Shown here: in pieces, positions 12,819 to 24,780 of the stretch
Position numbering within the stretch: the stretch's first letter is position 1
Layout: the number at the start of each line of letters is the position of its first letter
NCBI GenBank assembly: GCA_037074615.1
Contig: CM073562.1
Span: forward strand, 15,919,001-15,983,000
DNA: 64,000 nt
DNA from: Leucaena leucocephala
Lineage: Eukaryota > Streptophyta > Magnoliopsida > Fabales > Fabaceae
Direction: 5' to 3'
Notes under the pieces: generated by a model
What the model was told of the DNA's origin: nothing
Seen by the model: only the letters and a program-made list of their open reading frames with translations
Databases searched by the model: none
Made by a program: the position numbers and the translations under genes

Positions 12819-15800
12819 TCATGATTCTCGAGGTCCTGGCATCTTGTCCATAAAGAGCTTGCTCTTTTCTCCAATATGACGTTTCTTTTCCTCAAATTTC
12901 TCACTTATCTTCCTCCGCAGAACATGCATCTTTTCCTTTCTCCCCAGTTTCTTTGGCCTTGTCTCATCCATAGTACCTTGTCTCTCCAAGAGATTACCGC
13001 TCATGCTGGGTGTTGATGACGACGAACTATCCTCCATCTTATGTTCCCACAAGTCTAGTGACCCAACATTCTGTAACAAACGTGGTCTAGATTCTCTCGA
13101 GGCCTCGGAATCTTGAGTTTTAAGGTTCTCAACTGAAGACAAAACCAGCTCTTTCACGTCTGTTGTTTCTTGTGGTCTTTCTTTGTCCTCCAACAATGCT
13201 GTCAATTCTTCCGTACTACTTGCTTTACGAAAGGAACTCGGCGATGGGACTCCTCAAGCATCTATTGATTTGTTTGCTGGTTCTTGATTGAATTCAGCAC
13301 TTTTTGGTTTTTATTGATCATGCTCTGGATTATCAGTTGAGTTCCTTGCACTGGCTCCCATTAAATTGGAAGTCTCAGTCCCAGATGTATGGTTAGGCCA
13401 TATGAATGGAGCAACATCAAAAAGAACCCAATCATCTTGTTCTGCTTGCATGAACGGGATGCAAATGCACTCACAATTTGGTAGCACTAAATTTTCCCGG
13501 ATTCCTACCTGCAGGAGTGAAATGGGATTCAGTCTGAAAGTTAAGGTTTCCCTAATCCCTTCCCGGAAGACAAAACTTTATCATGATTTATGTGCACGGG
13601 GAAGCTACATGTTAATTTTAGAAATTATAAAATTTTCTGATGAATATATTCCTTCAAGTGTAATTTTTCACTGGTTCGTACACAAGCGGGAAAAAAACAA
13701 AGGAAAGAAGTTCAGTGGTAAGGCCAGGTATTAACAAAAACAATAATCTTTAGCCACAAACTTGAAAGCAAGTTTAACTTTCTGGCATGTGAGGAAAAAA
13801 AAAAAAGCAGAACTTCAATGGAAGGCCAATAATCTGAAAGCAGGAGCCATTCAACCTTTCCTTGTCTTTCCAAAGGAATTTCCTCTGTAAATAATTACCT
13901 ATACTGATGATATATATGAATTATTTGTAATTAAATTAAGTGAAAAGCACATGGGAATTTGGGAATGAACAAAATATTTGAAACTTGATAATCTTAAACA
14001 ACCACTGCAAAGAGAGGCGTTTCCATTATTCTAAAACATACAGAAAAAAAATCAAACAAATCATACACCTTCAAAACAGTTTGCCCAGGAAAGAAGAAAC
14101 ATGTCCATTGGTAATCTTGTGATCCCCAATAAATGACTCCAAGTTGAAGTCAATATCAGGCATTGATGTGAAACCAAACCACAATTGATCAGATGAAGGT
14201 GGCTTTATATATATATACAATGTACCTCTGAGGGATGCTACCCTTACTGCCAAAGAGAGAGGTACCTTTGCAACAAAAATCAATCAGTTACCTCATCATA
14301 TTGTTAAACTAGGATACATCCAATATCAGAGGAAAGCCTTCTAAAGCTTTAAAAGGAACAGAAAACTAATTAAAAAGTAAAATAAGGAATAAAATAAAGA
14401 GGAGGTTTACCAGTGAAACATGTCTGGCAACAGAATTTAACATAGACTTCCATCTGGATCCAGAGCTTGAGGAAGACCACGATTTCCTAACGTTCTTAGA
14501 AGATAGGTCTGCAATACAAATCAAAGCAAAAATAGCATTGATAACTTCTCAAATGACTACAACAAGTTACTTTCTTCTTCTCTCAGATTCTATATTCTCT
14601 TATTCTTCTTCTATTAACCTATCTCCAGAGTCTTCTTTTCACTATCAATGTCATGGAAAAGATAGTAAGTAGCAGCAACCAAACCATCTTTGGGCCAACC
14701 AGAATGGCATAGAAACAGAAGGATACACAAGTAATTGGTTGATGAAGCAAAACAGGACCAACAACTTCTAAAATGACTATAGGAAGTTACCAACTAGAAT
14801 TCCAAAAACAGCCAAAGAAATTGTCAATAAAAGATAAGACATAGAATTACCCATGTAGTTTCATTAATCCCATTTTCATGGCAATAATATTCAACATGAT
14901 CTAGTAAGTTGGCAAAGCATCACACAAATAGAATAAGCACAAAATGTTGGATTTGATATGATTCATATACTAACCAATGTTCGCATCACCATCTTCCTTT
15001 GGCTCGGGTAAGTCATTGGTACCTTCAGTGAGGTTCAATTGTTTTCCCAAATATTCAAAACCCTCAAGAAGATCCGCAGAGACATCCCCAACATTGCTTG
15101 AATCTGGATTTGAGTCCTCTATCTCTTTATGGAGATCTAGCACACCAACTTCTAGTCTTGTTTCAATCTCTAATAACGCACCACCAGCATATTCAATGTC
15201 AACTTCTAAGGTCCATACCTCACTCATTTCCAAAGGAAGAACCCTCACTCCTGTGATACAAGGAGGAATGTTTCCAGTACTGAAATCTGTCAAGATGACT
15301 TCACCAATATAACTGGGAGTTCTCATACTGGACAGTTGTTTCTGTAAACAAACAGAAACAACCAAAATTATTTCGTGGTATCCATAAAAGAATTATGTTT
15401 ACTGTAGGGTGGGAAGCAAATTGAAAAGGACATTTTCAGAAACAATCTCCTTCAAATACATAAAATCTTGACACCAGCAACCTGATCATTACCCTTTCCT
15501 TGCATTCATCAAGCTTCAAAACACTTAAATTGCCTTAGTGCCACTTATTCTGTTCAATCAAGTGGCATATGCTTCATCCCTTGATCAGTCCAATTAACTC
15601 CATGGATGTATTTAAAAAGGAACAGTCTTCCATAATTAAGGAATAAGCTTAACAGACATAGTTCAGCTTGTATCTATACACTTAATTTTCTGGACCAACT
15701 GGAAAAGCAAAAAGGAGTCAAACTATAACTACCTTTATGCAAATTCCAGTTTGAATAGAATTATATTGCTACTTAGTTTTTAACAAATCAACCCCTTCCC

Positions 15801-18399
15801 CTCATCCCAAAAATAAATATTCTCAAACTCATCAATATCATATGGGAAAAGACCTGAATCTTTGCTTGAAGAAATCTCCAACTCTGGACTGCCTTTGTCA
15901 TAAAAAAAGAGACGGGAAATCAACAAATTCCAACATAACATTCCCTCATCAATACCAATCTTCTCATCAGAATCAACAGCATAGAAATGATTCTGCCTTT
16001 CTGAACAGTATTGGTTTGAAGATAATGGAGAAGCATTGTCTTCAGTAGAACTCCTATAATGCTTTGCTGAAGCAGATTTCATCAAGTTAACAGACAAAAC
16101 TGAATCTTTAGAAGCATAAAGCTTCTCACTGTTCTTTTTTTCTTCACGGCCTGACAATGAACACCAAGTTGATTTATTATCTAGACCAACTCTGGAAGTC
16201 TTCCTTGACAATTTCTTCAAAAAGTTACTAACTTTCGAGTGAGCAATATAAGGCTTACTTGCCCTATCTATTGCCTCAACACTGGATCCTACCGTTGGTT
16301 TCATAAAAGAAGAATATTCAGCATTTAAAGATATCAGATAACTACGAAAATATTCATGCAACTGGGAAAACCATTTTAATTTTTCATTTTGATCACAAGA
16401 AGCCAGACGGAGGGCCTTACACTAAGATTCTTTCTCCCATGAAGTCTCAAAATATATGTAAAAGATTTTGTTGCCATTGTATATTGGAGAAGTCTTGCTT
16501 TCAACTTTGATGGGGAGCTTCTTTGTCCTGTACAACCAATTACCATTCAAATAAGGAAATGGAAGCATATATTTTCCTCAATAAATGTCCAAGCAATCAA
16601 ATTTATCTTTCTAGTTATTTGATCTATCATCCCCATAAACCAAGCTTTGACAAAACAAACTTCTAATAAAAAAAGTACGCAGGCACAGAGATAATGAGAT
16701 TTCTCCATATTAAGTTAAACATCAACTTAAGTTTAAAAAAAAATACACATTATCCATCTTCTTCAAAGGTCAATCATTTGTTGAATCAAAATACTATATT
16801 CCCTTTAAACTGAATCTACCATAACTAGTCTCGGATCATGTTTTCAATGAACTGTCGTTCTTCATGATGGTGAGATCAAGGGATTCACAAATATTCCATG
16901 CTGCTACTCAAATAAATTGTACTTGCGATACATTAGCTATGGGTGACGGCATGATACTAAATGTTTGTGAGTTTTCGCAGCTCTTAGAATCCATAGCTAG
17001 TCTTGATTCTATATTACATAGTTAAAACTGCTAGAAAAACCTCCCAAAGTTCTGTCTTCTACAGTACATAACTGCGAGTTTTTAAAAAACAAATTCTGGT
17101 TCTAGATTATGAAAAACTTAATTGGAAATTAACAAACAGTGAATGTTTGAAGGACTAAAACTTCCAAAACTGAAACTCAAGAATTACTGATGCTTTTCCA
17201 TGTTTCCACATTAAATAGTATGAATTTTTTTAAGAAAATAACCCATGTATAATCATTAGACAATTATTTTAGACTATGAAAACATAGAATTTGTTCAGTG
17301 AATCATTCACTTTCTAATACTCTACCTAGCCAAAAGCCATGGTGATTGGCATTATTTTCTTTACAGTTGAATGAGTTTGGGACTTTTACTCTGCTAATTT
17401 CACTATCTCCCTGTCCATTGGGCATAAAACATTGTAGGCACATTTACATTAAATCTAATGTAAGATGTAGTGGGATTAAACAAAGAAAGTAAAAATCTAG
17501 TTTGTTGAATAAAATGGTAAAATAAGAAATCCCTGAATCCTCATCCTCTTCTTGGATGTTACCACAGAATTCCAGCAAAATAAGGGCAGCCAACTTGGAA
17601 ATCATGTTAGCATTTTTTTGAAGCAAGGCTTGCACCAGAAACAGCTTCAACTATGCACCCCTTTAGCTGAACAGTTGTATACAGTCCATCAGGTTCTGTG
17701 AGAATAAGTGATTGGTCGCCGATTTTTCCATACTTTTTAACAGAAGAAACCTCCACAAAATCTTTTTGTTTTTTTCTTTTTTGCTCTCTTGATGTTCTGT
17801 CAAGCCATTTTTTTGTGATTTTGTCTGACTCTAGAATCCAAACTACACCCTGAAAGACCACCGATGAAATATATAATGAAAAAAAAAAAGCCAATTCAAA
17901 AGAAATCCCAGATATTTTTTGTCCAAACATGTTACAAGCAAAATAAGGAACATTATAAAGAAAAGTGAAAAATGAGCATTATTAGAACTGAAAAGTGATT
18001 AGTACGATTCATAAAAGGATGAATGCAAACGCAGCATGCCTAAAATTTTAAGAAATTAAATATTCTGAATTATTTCAAATTAAGTTTTTGGACTGCCAAT
18101 GCTATATGCTCCATATAAATTTGAAAGAATGGTTCTTTTTAAGGTATAACATATGCGACTATAGAATGAGTGTTGTCTATCATAATAGCAAGGTAATACC
18201 TGCTTCTTAAATGAAGAATTGAGAAACTGTCCGGTATCAATTTCTTGGCCCCCCACCAGACATTTAGATTCGACTCGTCTCTTTTGATCTTGTTGCCTAT
18301 CAATTTTATAATCCATAACACACTCAGAGCTTCCGTAGCAACAACCACCACCACCCCAAGAACAAAACCAATGAGAATAAAACCAAAAACCAAAATCAT
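12819..18399 (-). pseudogene. TEX2-like SMP-domain membrane protein pseudogene
   Basis: Related to plant TEX2/SMP-LTD proteins (old name DUF2404), ER-anchored lipid-transfer proteins of membrane contact sites. Seven exons on the minus strand: 18200-18399 (N-terminal membrane helix, FGFILIGFVLGVVVVVATEA), 17611-17849 (PH-like start, GVVWILES), 15854-16527, 14975-15341 (MRTPSYIGEV, EVDIEYAGGALLEIETRLEV), 14410-14508, 14069-14265 (VPLSLAVRVASLRGTL, DQLWFGFTSMPDIDFNLES) and 12819-13508 (basic C-terminus). Lesions: a frameshift between the membrane helix and IDTGQFLNSSFKKQ, near the C6 run at 18249-18254; donor GT changed to CT after 17611; Trp to TAG at 16432-16434 (KES-stop-CKALRLA); a frameshift before KIQ near 15870; a frameshift at the end of exon 6; TAA at 13311-13313; and TGA at 13254-13256. 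Exon order and most splice sites remain, so it decayed in place. The family is certain; lack of function is very likely. Confidence 0.9.
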
Positions 18400-20103
18400 T
18401 TCAGCCCCAATGTGGATTTCAATCGAGCTATCTCTTAGCGGTAAATGAGATCCACGAGCTGAGCTAAGATGAGGGAACCGACGAACGACTAAGAACAAAC
18501 AGGAAACAACAATGGCGCGGCCATGAGTGAAGTCATTGTGAGCAATGCAAAAGCATATATTCCAAAATAATTAAGCAAACAAGAAACGAAGCTGCCAAAG
18601 AATCAGATGCACCAATAATGGTTAGGCATTGGCATGGGTTCATTCTATTTCAATGGGTTTTTCTTTCGGTAAAGTTAATCAATGTTATCAAATATATTAA
18701 TATAATAAATAAAATTTACAACACCCCACAAGCCACAAAATTAAAAAATAAAAACTACATCAAATTATGTCGTTTTAAGAGTTAAAAAAAATTGACTCCC
18801 TCACCAAGTCACGTAGACCCCAACACACATCTTATAATTAATATTAAAATAAAATATAAATCTTATAATAAATTGGAATATTCTAAACGTCGGATTGGTT
18901 ATTAAACCTTATAATTTAAAGGTCATCTTATAGTGATTAAACCGTGGTGGGACGGATCGTAATTAATTTAATATATTTCCGATTTTATATTTTAAATATA
19001 ACATTAGAGGTAATATTTTATAAAATATTACAAAACTAAGTTTTTGGATGAATTTAAATATTTTATTGCTTTTTATTGTTAAATATCATTTTATTAGTAT
19101 ATGAAAATCGGAACACAAGTCACAAGGCCTAGGCAAAATTTTATTCATTAAGTTTGACGATGATATCTTATATTCAATACTAACTGATCAGAGTCGCATA
19201 TTATCAAAATTAATTACAGTTTGGATCCGCATGATTTTTTTTTCATCTATAATCTCAAATATAACTTTCATGGAGAAAGAAACCATTCTAATATAAAAAT
19301 ATTTAGCTAACTAAATATCCAAATTTTTAGTTTTAGAATACTAAATTGAAATGAGAAATTTTTTTCTAAAATAAAATCATCACTTTTGTAGCCAATTTTC
19401 TACAATATATGGAGTTTTTTTTTTTTTTTTGAAGATTGAAAATCAAGCATTTTTAAAATTCTTGCCGATTGTCGAAAATCATATCAAGTTATCCTGCATT
19501 CCCTTCAATAAATGCGTGTGGGCAGCCAAAAAAAAAACTACTACTGCTCTTAATAAAATACTAAAAGAAATCAGAAACTATACATACATTAAGCAAAAAG
19601 TAAAAGTCTGAAGAAATTGAAGTACAAAAAGCTGAGAAATCATCAGATAAAACCTCCAATCCAAAGTCTTAAGGGCTAAACCTCTTACCCCTCTACTAAT
19701 GAAACTCGCAAAAACAACCCCAAAAACACAAACTCAGCTCAGTTCTAAAGACCCCCAGCTGCAAATCTTTAGTAGCTTGGACCTTGGGGTTATACACTCC
19801 TTAAGACATATATAACCTCTCTCAAGTTTCTGAATGGTACTCATCAGAATATGCTTCTAGGGGAATTTCTCACGCCGGTGTCAAATGAATTTGGATCACT
19901 CAAACGCCTCTTACGAGTGAGAAGAACAACAACACAATAAGCAAGGGTTCAGACGCTTGGAAAATCTTACTCCCTCTTACTGCTCTATTTCTCTCTCATC
20001 TTAGAGGCACTTTACAAACTTACAACTTCAGAAAATCCAAATCCTGTCGAAGCCGAAAGCTAAAACATAAGGGTGGTCAGGTAGTTATGGAGAAGCAAGC
20101 AAT
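18400..20103. other. Spacer between TEX2-like pseudogene and DUF789 gene
   Basis: About 1.7 kb. The left 200 bp was probably the 5' leader of the TEX2-like gene. The right 400 bp is probably the 3' UTR of the DUF789 gene. The middle is AT-rich with no gene seen. Confidence 0.55.
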
Positions 20104-23100
20104 TTACAGAGAAGAGTGGCATGTGAAGAAGTTGAAGTCATGGTGGTGGAAATTCAGCTGCTTTAGCCATGAATCTGCAGCACTGTACATATAGGCTAGC
20201 CTTTCATGATCAGATGATGATGATGACGATGAACTTGGGTTCAGCCACAGATCACCCTGCATTTTGTAAGTGGATAGTCCGAAAGGAGGCAGTGATATAA
20301 ATCCAGAGTTCTTTTTCTTGCATTTCTCTCCTCCAACACTTTCCATGTTGCTGTTATCATATTCCATCGCACAATCTGCAGATCCGCAAGAAACTATGCT
20401 CAGAAATCGAGTCCAAAAGAATCAAGATCACACGAACCGTGCAATAACATCAGTGTCCCAAATTGGCTATTTACTTCTATTTCTCAGAACTCATTCAACA
20501 TGTCACAAGTCACCACAGAACTAAAAGTTGACATGTGGGCGAGAAAAAATAGTTATAAGTTGTATGTGCAGTTCAGAAACGCTTACTTTTAACACTATTT
20601 TCAATTCAAAAACACTAATCTTTAAAAACTCTTCAAAACAACGATGCAAACTAAAGCAAATATTCAAAACCCATAAAAGATGCTATTAAAGTACATGTTA
20701 CCTCCAAGTTAAATCAAGAATTATAAATGTGTCTACGCTAATATTATACTTACTTTCAAGAAAAGTTATCATGGATTATAAAAACATATTCAGTACCTTC
20801 AAAAGATGATGACAATGTATGGAAAGTGAGAAAGCATGCTGCCAAGTCCTTTTCGTTTTTCTGACTTGGTATGGAATAAATAGGGTACCTATTCAATGAC
20901 AACAGATCAATATAACAAGTCCAGAAAGTAATAAACAATTATAAGTTCAATAAGAATAATCTTATACGTATGGTACAGAGAAAGTTGAGAGAAGTAGACA
21001 TTGAGAAAGAGAAGACTCTTCTCCTTAACTTCAACTCTAAATCATATAGAAACTAATGGTATAGTATATCTTGTCTTAGAAATGACAATGCAAACCAATT
21101 TAATCTTTTAGTTAAATTTAAGACAATGAAATCAGAGATAGTTCAGAGCAGCCACTTGATATCAACTATACTAGCTATGTTGAGATGTCGGAATGCAATA
21201 ATATGATTAATGGTAATTACAATGTTAATAAGACAAAGTGAGCTTTATTCCAAGCTCTATCTATCTATTAGTAAAACGAAGTCATTTAATCATCAGTTTT
21301 GCAATAAAATTTTGTTTGTCTTGGATGTTAAGAAGCGACAAAAACAACAAGTCATTCTCACCAAGCAATTGCCATCCAACTCGCTGGAGAAAGATCCGCA
21401 TTCTTCAGTGTCATTAATGCTGGATAACTTCTTGCCAATTCAGTTATCTGAAACGAGAGATCTTCAGTGATGTGTTTGGTGAATATAAGAAACAAATAAA
21501 TTCTTCTGTCTGCCACTGAAAAGAGGCTAATAATACAAAATGAAAAAGGCTACCTTGTCCATAAGTGGGACCCTCCAGTAAGGAGGAGACATCTCAGTGT
21601 ACTGTAAGTAAAGGTAACCAAGCCTATCTCTTGGCCACGAACTCTCATGGTCACTACTGGAATCCTCAGAAATTGCATCCCATTGTTTGCTAGAGTTGTT
21701 ACTTAACGAGCGAGAAATGTTATCACTACCACTATCATCGCTCCATGAATCACTTTCAAATTCGACAATCTCACTGTCCTCTCTCCTGATCCTAGAAAAA
21801 CAGAAGGCTTACTTCACATTATTGCCACGCTTAGCATAAAATACATTTTACATTTTCATTTTGTCATGCATTATATTTTTGCAACGCACAGTTCAAGTAA
21901 ACTTTAAACTAGTAAACAAAGGTGCATGAATAGCTTCCATATAATCTCTCAAATTTTTGACATACCTAGAAGCGGCAACAGACTTGTCGCTGTAGATTTG
22001 GATGGCCGAGAGATATGGGACATAGTATTGCATCACGGTTTCGCCATTTTCCAACACAACAGGCGTGCCAGCACCATAGGCACTCCATTCATTAAACCAC
22101 TCCCAGAGATCTTTCAGTGTGAAGTATTCAGTTGTGTCCTTACCGAGTGGTTGCCACTGGGTATTTTTGTCATTGAAGCAGCTCTGCAATATATATGGCA
22201 AAAGAATGAAAAGGGTATTAAGGAAACGAGTCAAAAGGAAACGAGTCAGCCAGTCATGGGCTACCTGTTCCTATCTATTTATGTCATATTTAAATTAAGA
22301 ATAGCAAAAATGAGAAAAAGAGACTTTCTGGATCACAAATGCTGTATACGTGGCTAGAGCCAAAGTCTATCACTATAGAAGAGTCAAGGCTAAGAGATGA
22401 GTCGAAGTTAGAACTTAGAAGCAATTGCTAATTAGGTCATGAACAGCTGTAACCACGAAGAAGTACAAGTTGTAAAATCATTTACTTTCTAGAAGAACAC
22501 AGACAACATAGTCCCATTGAACTGTGGTTTTAGAAATAAAAGAGAGGCAAGTAGAACTCAAGAGAGATTTTCACACTTCACTCTGTTTTAGGTGGTTTTC
22601 AACATGCCTCAACGGAAGTTTGCATTGAGTCTGAAAACAGAAGAAGTTTAGGAATTTCTACAAAATTATGGGGATATAATGAGAATTTTTAGAGTAATTT
22701 TAACATTCAAAATCTTTTTTTTCTAGTATAATTTTCCCCTTTTATATACCAAACTTTTGCACAAAACAATCATAATCATAACTACAGAACAGATTGTGCC
22801 CACAGACAGACAGACCAATTCCTTTTTCAACATCATAAAAGAGAAAGACGGAGCCGAAGAAACACGTGGCACTTATCTCGTTAAAGCCATTATGAAGTTA
22901 TCTTCAAGTTAGGCGATTGCCCTGACCCACCATGCCAAAGGATCAAAATAATTGCCATGAAATCAATTCCAAATGTCATAAGATTTCCACAGACAAACAC
23001 TTTTGACCAAGTAAAAACTTTCTAGGCTTTAACCAAAACACCCCCAGATTCTTCTCAAATCTGGAAATCACGACGTCTTGTTTTCCATTTTAACCCCTCC

Positions 23101-24323
23101 AGCTTTCACTTTTAAGAAACCGCGGGCGGGATTGAGTGAGAATGTGCAGATCATCTTTAAATTTGTGTTACAGAACAGGGACGTAATTTAAGAATAATAT
23201 CACATTAATTATTTTGTTTTATTTTGAGTATATCCGTGTGAGATCTTTTTACCTTATGTAGGCCAAACATTGGAAGACAAATCAAAGGCATCTACAAGAA
23301 TATTCTGGAGCCAGAGAAGGACAACATATACATTGGGCAGTAATACGACTTCGTTTTACACAGGCCCACTTCAAACATTATCCCATGTGCGGGGATTATT
23401 TGATACTTCCCACAACGTCAGTAAAGTCTGACAAAAAGCTTAAGCCCAAGGATAAGTGCAAAATATTTTTCTTTATTAAGGAAAGATATTTATATATTAT
23501 AAACAAATTTAAAATTTATTTTTAAAAATAATTAACATTTTGTTTTAATTTATGCCATTTAAATTTTGAAGCATAACTCTCTTTCTCAAAAAGAATGACT
23601 ATCCAAATCCAAAATTAACTTAAGAATTAACTGATTTTCTTTTATTGATAGTAACTCATTCGGATATTAAATAATACTCGTGAAAAACATGATTACTTAT
23701 TACTTCTTCCTAGCGTTATTATTTTTATTGTTAAATTAAATACAGCAAAAATCTGTCAAATATCCAAAAGATTACATGAATCTATCAATCGATATTATAG
23801 TAGTGAAATTTCATTTCTTTTATGAGCAGATTTTTATTATAATATTATCCGTCAATCAATTTTATTCCAATATCTAAAAACATGGAACAATAAAGTCTGT
23901 GAGCAGATTTTTCATCCCCATAAAAGCTGAAAATTTTCTGAACTTAAGAATATAAGAAAATTAACAAATATAATAAATAATAATTTCTTTGGTAGAAAAT
24001 ATTACTCAGTCTTACAATCATATCTCCCCAATTCTGAATCTGCAAAGCAAGAAAAAAAAAATCTCTTTTAAAACTTTCGCTCTTCTCACTTTTGGACAGG
24101 TGTGCAAATACAAATTTTTTGAGGAAGAACGAGAGGGAAGTAGAAAAAAATAATTACCTGAAAAAGAAAAAAAAGAAATCGGAGGGAAAAGGGAGAGGGA
24201 AAATACCTGAGGAAGAGTTCTGGAAGCAACCGTCGGAGTAACACAATGAAGAAAGCGTTCCAAATTAGAGAGAGAACTTGCAGAACAGCAAACCGAGACC
24301 GGCGATGAGAAATGAGCCGACAT
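20104..24323 (-). CDS. DUF789 family protein
   Basis: Intact six-exon gene on the minus strand: 24207-24323, 21966-22183, 21554-21791, 21362-21447, 20797-20888 and 20104-20375. The exons total 1023 nt, giving 340 residues. Start ATG 24323 gives MSAHFSSPVSV; the upstream in-frame codon at 24359 is GTG, so it was not used. Family hallmarks in order are SNLERFLHCVTPTV; LWEWFNEWSAYGAGTPVVL; VMQYYVPYLSAIQIYSD; an acidic Ser-rich stretch; DRLGYLYLQYTEMSPPYWRV; LSPASWMAIAWYPIYSIP; CFLTFHTL; and FGLSTYKMQGDLWLNP followed by an eight-Ser run and a C-terminal AYMYSAADSWLKQLNFHHHD. All junctions are GT-AG and in frame. The biochemical role of DUF789 proteins is unknown to me. The first intron is 2 kb. 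It sits between a TEX2-like gene and ABCG11, as I recall for Arabidopsis At1g17830. Confidence 0.95.
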
Positions 24324-24780
24324 AATCGATCTGAGATAATGATAGCAGAAATTTCTCACAATAACGGAGCCGATCGCTTGAACTTGTTGTATATCGGAAC
24401 AATCGAACGAGTATTTCCGAGAGATATATGAGGAGAGACGATGCTCTCAGGCATTGATTACATAAACGCTAAATGAGGACTCAGTTCGGCAAATTGAAGA
24501 AGTTTCCCCTTCAGTAGTTGTTTCTTAAAAAGCATAATCCGATCCAAATAGAACGAATAGAAATACAGATAGGGAAAAAAACCCTCACTTGCCTTTTCGA
24601 GAGAGATTGCCGGTCATTACAGCGTCGTTTTCCAAAAGAAAATCGTGCTCAGCTTGAAGAAGAATAGTGTAGAAAGGCAGGGGGAAGAAGAGGGGAAGAG
24701 AGGGAAAACGAAACGCTTTAGTAGTTTCAGTTTGAGAAAGATGAGAGGGAAGGGAGAATAAGGGGACACGAGGGAGTGAC
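24324..24780 (-). promoter_or_regulatory. Likely 5' leader and promoter of the DUF789 gene
   Basis: On the minus strand this region is CT-rich (runs such as CTTCCCC and CTCTCCC near 24680-24760), as is common for plant 5' UTRs and core promoters without a TATA box. The local GC content is higher than in the desert that follows. No transcription start can be fixed from sequence alone. Confidence 0.4.

Noticed and set aside
13366..13734. Plus-strand open frame of 122 codons
   Set aside because: It is antisense to the last exon of the TEX2-like pseudogene, whose protein similarity on the minus strand is clear.
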